Source: Muribaculaceae bacterium (GTDB lineage Bacteria > Bacteroidota > Bacteroidia > Bacteroidales > Muribaculaceae). From it: a stretch of DNA of 5,390 nucleotides. The position numbers and the translations under genes are program-made. Below, in pieces: positions 1-3,811 of this stretch. Below the pieces are notes generated by a model. It did no database searches and had not been told where the DNA came from. It worked only from the letters and a program-made list of their open reading frames with translations. The DNA lies in the NCBI GenBank assembly GCA_009775375.1, contig VSPO01000158.1, forward strand, positions 1 to 5,390, given 5' to 3'. Each line of letters begins with the position of its first letter. Position 1 is the first letter of the stretch.

Positions 1-16
1 CAAACTCTACGCCTAA

Positions 17-74
17 AAATTTAACACTTCTAATTGCCCAATTTAACATATGCACCGTGCTTTCGGCTTGACCC
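17..74. repeat. Composite direct repeat, copy 1 (partner 204-253)
   Basis: Three blocks occur in the same order and orientation in both copies: AAATTTAACACTT (17-29 and 204-216), TGCACCG (51-57 and 230-236) and TTTCGGCTTGACCC (61-74 and 240-253). The gap between the first and second blocks is 21 bases here and 13 in the partner. The copies flank the 51-residue ORF and lie about 180-187 bp apart, which fits an old tandem duplication of a small gene rather than IS terminal repeats, since they are direct and include coding sequence. Confidence 0.65.
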
Positions 75-198
75 ATAGTTTCTTCTTTTCGTCAAGCCAT
101 ATGTCATAGGACTGTTCCGTGCGCTCGAAGCGCACCATCTCAAATAGTTCGTCCATGCCCTCGGGCAGGCACATCCATATTGCATCTGAGGTTTTCAT
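43..198 (-). CDS. 51-residue hypothetical protein, possible transposase N-terminal remnant
   Basis: A complete minus-strand ORF of 51 residues starting MKTSDAIWMC and ending LWVKPKARCIC. The segment LPEGMDELFEMV (residues 11-22) followed by an acidic stretch and WLDEKKK (34-40) resembles, by eye only, the start of the small N-terminal region protein of ISAon1-type transposases (pattern LPEG..DyFE.V...hlDEK), but it is less than half that family's usual length and lacks the rest. The ATG overlaps the stop of an upstream remnant reading frame as ATGA. A TAAATTTG box that fits the Bacteroidetes -7 consensus ends 5 bases before the ATG. The ORF is flanked by direct repeats. It could be a truncated transposase piece, a real small protein, or a chance ORF. 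The family call is a weak inference. Confidence 0.4.
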   Translation of the reverse strand: MKTSDAIWMCLPEGMDELFEMVRFERTEQSYDIWLDEKKKLWVKPKARCIC

Positions 199-260
199 GC
201 CACAAATTTAACACTTTCCGCTAAATCCATGCACCGCCATTTCGGCTTGACCCGTAACTG
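195..260 (-). pseudogene. Degraded duplicate of the neighbouring ORF's C-terminal end
   Basis: On the minus strand, just after an in-frame TAA (261-263), the frame reads QLRVKPKWRC and then MDLAESVKFVA before TGA. The RVKPKWRC segment matches WVKPKARC at the C-terminus of the 51-residue ORF downstream. DNA identity extends over TTTCGGCTTGACCC and TGCACCG (plus-strand sense). No start codon or intact upstream frame is present, so this is best read as the leftover end of a tandem paralogue. Its stop overlaps the next ORF's ATG by four bases, an arrangement typical of adjacent genes. Confidence 0.35.
204..253. repeat. Composite direct repeat, copy 2 (partner 17-74)
   Basis: Carries the same three blocks as copy 1: AAATTTAACACTT, TGCACCG and TTTCGGCTTGACCC. 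On the minus strand this copy holds the tail of the degraded paralogue and the TAAATTTG promoter-like box for the 51-residue ORF. The corresponding part of copy 1 would serve whatever lies left of the window. Confidence 0.65.
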
Positions 261-339
261 TTAAGTAACTTTTCCGGGGTATAAGTCGTGCTTTTCAATG
301 GCAAATGGCTGGCAAGAGACACTGCCGGGAGAGCATTAA

Positions 340-373
340 AAAACCTCAGAACTGTCTGACAGTCTGAGGTTTT
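340..373. terminator. Bidirectional rho-independent terminator-like hairpin
   Basis: The stem pairs AAAACCTCAG (340-349) with CTGAGGTTTT (364-373). A bulged A (350) separates it from an inner ACTGT/ACAGT stem (351-355 with 359-363), closing on the loop CTG. Both strands have T runs after the stem: TTTTAAGGTTTT on plus and TTTTTTAA on minus. On the minus strand it is the first good terminator downstream of the hip operon, though 312 bases beyond its last stop. Confidence 0.7.
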
Positions 374-380
374 AAGGTTT

Positions 381-403
381 TGCGAACCATTTTATGGTCC
401 GCA
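381..403. repeat. Inverted repeat (10-bp hairpin, TTT loop)
   Basis: TGCGAACCAT (381-390) can pair with ATGGTCCGCA (394-403), with one A/C mismatch, around a TTT loop. It lies 7 bases after the preceding terminator-like hairpin and has no T run on the plus side, so it is more likely a structural or recombination-associated element than a terminator. Confidence 0.5.
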
Positions 404-483
404 GGTTGCGGAAAGACAGGTACCCTTTTTGACCCATCTAAGCCGGTAAATATCATTGAGTTACACTTTCGTGCGGCTTAAAG

Positions 484-632
484 TGCAACAGTTTTGCAAC
501 AGTAAAAGGACACAATCCTTCGCACCCTCCTCCGAGGGTGTTTTGTCGTAGTTGCAAAGTTAATTATTATCTGCGACATCAGTACCATGAAAATAGTTAA
601 AAATTGTAAATGCAACGGTTTTTGCAACAGTA
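484..632. repeat. Paired GCAAC(A/G)GT direct repeats, possible recombinase or accessory-protein sites
   Basis: GCAACAGT occurs at 485-492, 496-503 and 624-631, and GCAACGGT at 612-619. The copies form two pairs with internal spacings of 11 and 12 bases, about one helical turn, and the pairs sit about 127 bases apart. Same-face direct repeats are typical of arm-type or accessory-protein sites near the ends of tyrosine-recombinase elements. No integrase gene is in the window, so the role is inferred. Confidence 0.45.
523..544 (+). terminator. Rho-independent terminator
   Basis: A perfect 7-bp GC-rich stem, CACCCTC (523-529) with GAGGGTG (534-540), has the loop CTCC and is followed directly by TTTT (541-544). 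It works in the plus direction, but no convincing plus-strand gene ends before it in the window, so it may insulate an element boundary or end a transcript that starts outside or is noncoding. Confidence 0.65.
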
Positions 633-644
633 TTCTCGGGGTGC

Positions 645-664
645 TGCAACGGCAAAGCGTTGCA
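645..664. repeat. Inverted repeat TGCAACG/CGTTGCA
   Basis: A perfect 7-bp inverted repeat (645-651 with 658-664) with a 6-base loop, 21 bases past the hipT stop on the minus strand. Its arms contain the same GCAAC core as the nearby direct repeats. No T run follows on the minus strand, so it is a poor terminator and fits better as part of the GCAAC motif cluster. Confidence 0.4.
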
Positions 665-684
665 AAGCCACGGATTTTTACCCC

Positions 685-1620
685 TCAAAGTCGAGCAGCC
701 ATCGACTCAATCTGCGTCCAATATGCTTGCCTCATTTCATCGGGAAGGAAAGAGTGTTCAATCAAATCATTCCATCTCGGAATCGCTTTGTAAAATCTGC
801 CGAAGAGGTTTGTAATAGCCTTATCATCCATGCCGCTGTCTCGCATTGCCTTCTCAAAATCGGTTCTCTTTATACGTTTTTTCTTGCCGTTAAGCGTCAG
901 GGCTAACTCCTCGTCATCATCATGCATCACTATTGAGGTCGAAAGTAGGTCATACGCTGGAGTCAGCATATAGTTGTCCGCCGGACGGTAAAGCGAGAAG
1001 TTTTTCAAGTGCATATCTGCATTGCCGGTCAGCCATGAGAAAACCACGACTTCCCATAAGTTGACAACATCCAATAGCGGAGCCGCCGAGTATTGCTTTA
1101 TCAGTTTCGCTATGCGTTCGTATGAGCCTTTATATTTATCCTCAGTCAGTCGGCCCGACAACTGGCACATATCTTCCATTGCAATCTTGTCGCCCTTTCT
1201 GGTTCGGTCAACGCGGCGGGTAATGTAGCAGAGTTCGCCATCGGCAAAGCGAATCAGAGAATGCGGCACAGTCTTGATTCCAGCCGCTTCCGCCAAGTGC
1301 ATGGTCAGGTCTTCATTCTCCGGAAGATTGGCAAAGCGGTCGGTCTGAGGTTTGAGGATAAAGCGTCCCCACAGTCCGACAATAGTGAAGCGTTGCGGTT
1401 CTCCGGCATGTCCCCTTGTAATATCAAGCGACAGTTTTGCCTGCACCCCGGTCACGGTGGTGCTTGCTGTAACAATCTCCCGTGCCAGTTCCTTGATGTT
1501 GGCTCTGGTATATGGAAGCACCGGCACCGTTGTCGATTCAAATATTTTGCGGGCACACGACTTATGATAATCCACCTCGCCATCAGCGAGCGGTTTATAG
1601 CAATAAAGACACTTACACAT
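685..1620 (-). CDS. hipT: HipT-like Ser/Thr kinase toxin (HipA C-terminal domain)
   Basis: This 311-residue protein is the kinase part of HipA as a free-standing polypeptide, comparable in size to E. coli HipT. Such kinases phosphorylate an aminoacyl-tRNA synthetase and stop growth (E. coli HipA targets GltX, HipT targets TrpS); the target here is unknown. The Gly-rich loop is TVTGVQAKL (55-63), followed by FILKP with the ATP-binding Lys (K90), ENE (101-103), RRVDR (135-139), the catalytic loop GNADMHLKN (199-207, D202) and PAYDLLS with the metal-binding Asp (D224). An N-terminal CxxC...HxxC pattern (C4, C7, H19, C22) is common in related proteins and may bind zinc. The ATG at 1620 is preferred over 1641 because AAGGAGG lies 7 bases upstream of it. 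It overlaps the hipS stop by 8 bases, so the split is a real gene boundary. Confidence 0.92.
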   Translation of the reverse strand: MCKCLYCYKPLADGEVDYHKSCARKIFESTTVPVLPYTRANIKELAREIVTASTTVTGVQAKLSLDITRGHAGEPQRFTIVGLWGRFILKPQTDRFANLPENEDLTMHLAEAAGIKTVPHSLIRFADGELCYITRRVDRTRKGDKIAMEDMCQLSGRLTEDKYKGSYERIAKLIKQYSAAPLLDVVNLWEVVVFSWLTGNADMHLKNFSLYRPADNYMLTPAYDLLSTSIVMHDDDEELALTLNGKKKRIKRTDFEKAMRDSGMDDKAITNLFGRFYKAIPRWNDLIEHSFLPDEMRQAYWTQIESMAARL

Positions 1621-1951
1621 TTTCAACCTCCTTCCCTTCAAGTGGTATCACACTTGCGTTTCCTATGCAATCCTTGCAACATGCAAGGAGCAATGAAAAT
1701 CTGTCACGGGCAGAGATTTTCCAACTCTGCTCTGCAATGTCAAGAAGCCAGCCTTCCGGTATCAGCCCATCGAAGAACGGGAACAATACATTGCTCCGAT
1801 ATGACTTTTCACTCAACGGCATTGTCAAGCTGACAGCCTCAGCCTTGTCGGATTGCAGATACTCGGAATCATATTTGAACTCATAGCCCATGTCGTCCTC
1901 AGTCAGCACTCCGGCAAGATTCATTCCTACATAAATCTGTGCCTGTTTCAT
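1613..1951 (-). CDS. hipS: HipS-like protein (HipA N-terminal subdomain), probable antitoxin
   Basis: A 112-residue stand-alone version of the HipA N-subdomain 1. It begins with a strand pattern around IYVGMNLAGVL (6-16), continues with the YEFKYDSEYL block (23-32) and the LTMPL strand (42-46), and has the family signature FPFFDGLIPEGWLL (57-70). In fused HipA this domain precedes the kinase core; in E. coli HipBST the equivalent HipS binds HipT and is the main neutralising factor. W68 lies near the Trp known to be inhibitory in E. coli HipS, but that equivalence is only positional. Its ATG overlaps the hipB stop as ATGA and its tail overlaps hipT by 8 bases, so the three genes are probably translated in a coupled way. 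AAGGAGG inside its last codons serves as the hipT ribosome binding site. Antitoxin function here is inferred from family and gene order. Confidence 0.88.
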   Translation of the reverse strand: MKQAQIYVGMNLAGVLTEDDMGYEFKYDSEYLQSDKAEAVSLTMPLSEKSYRSNVLFPFFDGLIPEGWLLDIAEQSWKISARDRFSLLLACCKDCIGNASVIPLEGKEVENV

Positions 1952-2151
1952 GATTCGGAAATTTTACCCGGTGTCATAACAGCTCCGAACAGAGCCAGCA
2001 CCTGATTGACCTTATCAAGACGGAGAGTTTCCTTACCCTGTTCAAGTTCACGCACAAACCGCAGACCTACCCCTGATTTCTGGGACAGATCAACCTGCGT
2101 AAGTCCGAACTGCTTACGCATCTCCTTCACATATTTTGCCAGTTGAGTCAT
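1948..2151 (-). CDS. hipB: HipB-like HTH DNA-binding protein
   Basis: A 67-residue Xre/Cro-type helix-turn-helix protein. The HTH runs LTQVDLSQKSG (17-27) to GLRFVRELEQG (29-39), followed by a HipB-like third-to-fifth helix ending DKVNQVLALFGAVM (46-59). HipB proteins repress their own operon and bridge the toxin complex to operator DNA. The ATG at 2151 is chosen over the longer frame from 2193 because a promoter-like TATCTTTG box (2171-2178) and an operator candidate lie between them and the extra residues do not look like HTH sequence. AAAAGGG upstream is at best a weak ribosome binding site. It is the first gene of the hipB-hipS-hipT operon. Confidence 0.9.
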   Translation of the reverse strand: MTQLAKYVKEMRKQFGLTQVDLSQKSGVGLRFVRELEQGKETLRLDKVNQVLALFGAVMTPGKISES

Positions 2152-2155
2152 AAAT

Positions 2156-2253
2156 ATACCCTTTTGGGTGCAAAGATAATAAATAAATCTCAAACTACAC
2201 CATAAAGGGTATAAAATAATCCGATCAGTGCAAAATTATACCCTTTAGGTTAT
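2156..2253. promoter_or_regulatory. Three HipB operator candidates at exact 41-bp spacing
   Basis: Three 16-bp quasi-palindromes share ATACCCTTT at one half: O1 2156-2171 (ATACCCTTTTGGGTGC), O2 2197-2212 (inverted orientation, ATACCCTTTATGGTGT on minus) and O3 2238-2253 (ATACCCTTTAGGTTAT). Their centres are at 2163.5, 2204.5 and 2245.5, exactly 41 bp apart, close to four helical turns. O1 covers the transcription start and leader, O2 covers the -33 region and O3 lies upstream, as expected for cooperative autorepression. E. coli HipB also binds several short inverted repeats, though with a different sequence. Binding is inferred. Confidence 0.7.
2171..2178 (-). promoter_or_regulatory. Likely hip operon promoter, -7 box
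   Basis: On the minus strand this reads TATCTTTG, a full match to the Bacteroidetes -7 consensus TAnnTTTG, and it leaves a leader of roughly 15 bases to the hipB ATG. No clean -33 TTTG is seen at the usual distance, where the middle operator candidate lies instead. A second match, TAATTTTG, lies at 2231-2238 and could be an alternative upstream promoter. Confidence 0.55.
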
Positions 2254-2259
2254 ATCAAC

Positions 2260-2400
2260 ATGAAAGCGTCAAGAGAGGGAGCGGTCTTCATGGTTGGCGG
2301 CGTGATGCCGTCAAAAGGTGACGGTGCAGGCACTGACACCTCCCGACCGCATCACGCCTATGGGCACCGGCGCAACACCGATAACCGGCAACGCCTTTGA
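2260..2400 (+). CDS. Doubtful 46-residue ORF
   Basis: A plus-strand ORF beginning MKASREGAVFMVGGVMPSKG, divergent from hipB. It overlaps nested inverted repeats, overlaps a minus-strand ORF tail by 43 bases, and shows no domain I recognise. The ATG lies just outside operator candidate O3. It may equally be a by-product of a structured RNA or DNA element. Confidence 0.15.
   Translation: MKASREGAVFMVGGVMPSKGDGAGTDTSRPHHAYGHRRNTDNRQRL
2281..2358. repeat. Nested inverted repeats, candidate structured RNA or DNA element
   Basis: A perfect 10-bp outer pair, GGCGTGATGC (2299-2308) with GCATCACGCC (2349-2358), encloses a perfect CCGTCA/TGACGG hairpin (2308-2313 with 2319-2324, loop AAAGG) and a small GTGC/GCAC hairpin (2324-2327 with 2330-2333). 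GCGGTC (2281-2286) can alternatively pair with GACCGC (2345-2350), competing with the outer stem. The two hairpins and the outer stem share single bases at 2308 and 2324, so not all can form in full at once. Confidence 0.45.
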
Positions 2401-2564
2401 GGAAACATCGGCTTCGCTGATGCAACCTCTAAGACTAATTGCCGTTCATCCGTGTTCTTGTCGCTATTGCTTGTAAGGGCTTTTACGACCGCTCCCTCAC
2501 TTACCGCTTGACAGCAGTCCACGAGCCGAGACAGTGATGTGCCGCCTTCCTGCGTCGCCGACAT
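2358..2564 (-). CDS. Doubtful 68-residue hypothetical protein
   Basis: A minus-strand ORF starting MSATQEGGTSLSRLVDCCQA. The first 50 or so residues have balanced composition, but the Arg/Cys-rich tail (FPQRRCRLSVLRRCP) looks like noncoding translation. I recognise no family, and no promoter box or ribosome binding site is visible. It lies between a small membrane-protein gene and the structured region, on the same strand as both that gene and the hip operon. It may be real, a decayed gene, or chance. Confidence 0.25.
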   Translation of the reverse strand: MSATQEGGTSLSRLVDCCQAVSEGAVVKALTSNSDKNTDERQLVLEVASAKPMFPQRRCRLSVLRRCP

Positions 2565-2605
2565 ATCACAGACTCGTCTTTCCGGGACTGGGCAGTGTCA
2601 TTCGT

Positions 2606-2800
2606 TCATGAACGCTTACCAGCGTAGGTTATCAGATATAGTGCAATACAGATGCTCGATAGTATGGCGATGAGATTGGTGTCGTCATAAAACAATGCTC
2701 TGATCAACCAATATACTCCTACTATCAATGAGAGAATGCCAGTTACAAGGCATATAGTTTTCCCTGTGATTATAAGCTTCTTGTCTTTCTTGATTTCCAT
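2606..2800 (-). CDS. Small two-helix membrane protein (64 residues)
   Basis: A Lys-rich cytoplasmic start (MEIKKDKKLIITGK) is followed by two clear hydrophobic segments, residues 15-33 and 43-60, separated by the acidic turn YDDTN (38-42), and a KRS tail. This predicts a helical hairpin in the inner membrane. Its composition is more AT-rich than its surroundings. A TAAATTTG box (2805-2812 on the minus strand) matching the Bacteroidetes -7 consensus ends only 4 bases before the ATG, so the transcript would be nearly leaderless or the box is a coincidence. The stop lies inside a 12-bp palindrome (CGTTCATGAACG, 2603-2614). I do not recognise a family. Function is unknown; position beside a toxin module and conjugation-type genes suggests element cargo. 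Confidence 0.6.
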   Translation of the reverse strand: MEIKKDKKLIITGKTICLVTGILSLIVGVYWLIRALFYDDTNLIAILSSICIALYLITYAGKRS

Positions 2801-2847
2801 GACACAAATTTAGTCTTTTTCAGCGAGTTTTCAGTGCCTATATGCTG

Positions 2848-3045
2848 TCATTCGTTTTCACCGTCACGGAGTCTTAGCTCCAGATTATGCGGTAATATCA
2901 ACTCAGGAAGTGTCGCTTGCTCGGAATTATAAACGTGCGGAGCTGGGCTATTCTTTTGCCTTTTGGCTGAAAAATCTCCAGACCTCCCGATGGTCAGCTC
3001 GTATTTTTCCACCAAAGGGCGAACAGCCCTTCTTTGCCTCCGCAC
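2848..3045 (-). CDS. Doubtful 65-residue hypothetical protein (GTG start)
   Basis: A minus-strand ORF that opens with GTG and reads RRQRRAVRPLVEKYELT, later PELILPHNLELRLRDGENE. The composition is protein-like in the second half, but the start is weak: no ATG, no clear ribosome binding site, and the first codons overlap the AAGGGC/GCCCTT hairpin at 3015-3031. A stop codon lies 9 bases before the GTG. No family recognised. It could be a genuine small gene divergent from the pcf operon or the remains of a longer one. Confidence 0.3.
   Translation of the reverse strand: MRRQRRAVRPLVEKYELTIGRSGDFSAKRQKNSPAPHVYNSEQATLPELILPHNLELRLRDGENE
3015..3031. repeat. Small hairpin upstream of the pcf operon
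   Basis: AAGGGC (3015-3020) pairs perfectly with GCCCTT (3026-3031) around the loop GAACA. On the plus strand CTTTGCC follows rather than a T run. It lies in the 3046-3111 promoter neighbourhood, where I find no complete TTTG/TAnnTTTG promoter. Confidence 0.35.
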
Positions 3046-3111
3046 GCTACCGTGTCAACGAGCAAGCAAAACTTCGATAGTCGATAAGACGCATAAAAAA
3101 AATGTCGCACG

Positions 3112-3327
3112 ATGAAAACGAACAACAACATATCAAACAGACGAGGCAGAGCATCCATCTCCAGTCTCAACCGCATAAAAAGGGTTCTCCTTTGGCTGGT
3201 GGGGATAATCGGTGCAATACTCGGATTGGTGTTGTGGGTGTTTCTCCGACCGATATTCCGAGGCGTAGGCTGGGGTATCAGCCTTATATCTGCCCTAATG
3301 ATAATCTATTGGTTACTCACTTTATAA
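3112..3327 (+). CDS. Small two-helix membrane protein (71 residues), first gene of the pcf operon
   Basis: An Asn/Arg/Ser-rich basic N-terminus (residues 1-24) is followed by two hydrophobic helices, LLWLVGIIGAILGLVLWVFL (26-45) and ISLISALMIIYWLLTL (56-71), with a basic loop RPIFRG (46-51). The positive-inside rule suggests both termini lie at or near the cytoplasm. The ATG at 3112 is preferred over the overlapping frame from 3102, which is highly polar and has no family features. It ends 13 bases before the PcfK-like gene, so the two are probably co-transcribed, hinting at a membrane component of the same conjugation-associated module. I do not recognise a named family; function unknown. 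Confidence 0.7.
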   Translation: MKTNNNISNRRGRASISSLNRIKRVLLWLVGIIGAILGLVLWVFLRPIFRGVGWGISLISALMIIYWLLTL

Positions 3328-3340
3328 AAACTCAACTGAT

Positions 3341-3799
3341 ATGGCTACTACAATGAAATCAAACAACGCTGCAATCACAGCAATGCAGCAGATGCTCCAA
3401 GAGCGTATTATCGCTGAACCCGCATTGGCTATCAAACTTGCCAATCCGAAGAAATCACTTGAAAGTGCTATCAACTATCTCTGCCACGAGATACAGAAAA
3501 GCGGGATGTGTGTCGTAGATGACCAGACCGTGCTATCAATCCTCCTGCATTTCTATGATGAGGACAGCATCGTGGATGGCGGAACTCCCATCAACTGCAA
3601 CATCGTGGTATCCAAGCCGGAACTCACCGATGAGGATAAGGAGACTCTCAAAGAGCAGGCTATGGAGCAGTTCAAGCAGGAACAACTCCGAGAACTCCGC
3701 AGACAATCCCAGCCGAAGGCTCAACCCAAGTCGACCGCCACCGCTCCCAAAGCCGGAGCAGAGATTGACTCAATCCCCAACCTATTTGATGAACTCTAA
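3341..3799 (+). CDS. PcfK-like family protein
   Basis: A 152-residue soluble protein matching the PcfK-like pattern seen in Bacteroidales conjugative elements: NPKKSLESAINYLCHEIQKSG (36-55, amphipathic helix), a conserved HFYDED motif (70-75), INCNIVVSKPELTDEDKETL (84-103), then a long charged helix EQAMEQFKQEQLRELRRQ and a Pro/Ala/Lys-rich linker ending SIPNLFDEL. The C-terminal LFDEL-type tail is usual for the family. PcfK was named from the conjugative plasmid pCF10 region; its biochemical role is not established. The ATG at 3341 is used, though an ATG at 3353 is an alternative start. It sits 12 bases before the PcfJ-like gene, the standard order, which supports both calls. Confidence 0.85.
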   Translation: MATTMKSNNAAITAMQQMLQERIIAEPALAIKLANPKKSLESAINYLCHEIQKSGMCVVDDQTVLSILLHFYDEDSIVDGGTPINCNIVVSKPELTDEDKETLKEQAMEQFKQEQLRELRRQSQPKAQPKSTATAPKAGAEIDSIPNLFDEL

Positions 3800-3811
3800 A
3801 CACCCAAGATT

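Larger units (their letters stand above)
255..684. other. Noncoding stretch left of the hip operon
   Basis: About 430 bases without a convincing gene. It holds the terminator-like hairpin at 340-373, the hairpin at 381-403, the terminator at 523-544 and the GCAAC motif cluster. A minus-strand TAACTTTG box (555-562) fits the Bacteroidetes -7 consensus but has no clear -33 TTTG partner and no obvious gene to drive. The plus-strand ORF beginning at 587 becomes a hipT shadow after 685. This concentration of secondary structure without genes would suit the end of an integrated element. Confidence 0.5.

Noticed and set aside
405..480. Serine tRNA 3' end or att-site remnant suggested by GCGGAAAGACAGG
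   Set aside because: Neither strand folds into a T-arm with the GGTTCGAATCC-type loop; the resemblance is limited to a few bases.
1613..1641. Possible frameshift breaking a single hipA gene into two
   Set aside because: The 8-nt overlap has a strong AAGGAGG at correct spacing for hipT, both products are complete domains, and the order matches known HipBST modules.
1621..1641. Longer hipT starting at 1641
   Set aside because: The extra residues MKGRRLK come from the ribosome-binding-site region, and the CxxC motif starts right at the downstream ATG.
1261..1833. Plus-strand 190-residue open frame
   Set aside because: It is antisense to hipT and hipS, which have full family signatures; its translation is rich in His, Ser and Cys with no domain-like pattern.
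2152..2193. Longer hipB starting at 2193
   Set aside because: The extension would run through the likely promoter box and operator O1 and adds no HTH-like sequence.
2994..3176. Minus-strand 60-residue open frame
   Set aside because: It overlaps the start of the better-supported 71-residue membrane protein and another ORF, and has no promoter or family support.
3102..3356. Plus-strand 84-residue frame overlapping the small membrane protein
   Set aside because: Its polar, irregular translation lacks features, while the alternative frame gives two clean membrane helices and fits the operon spacing.
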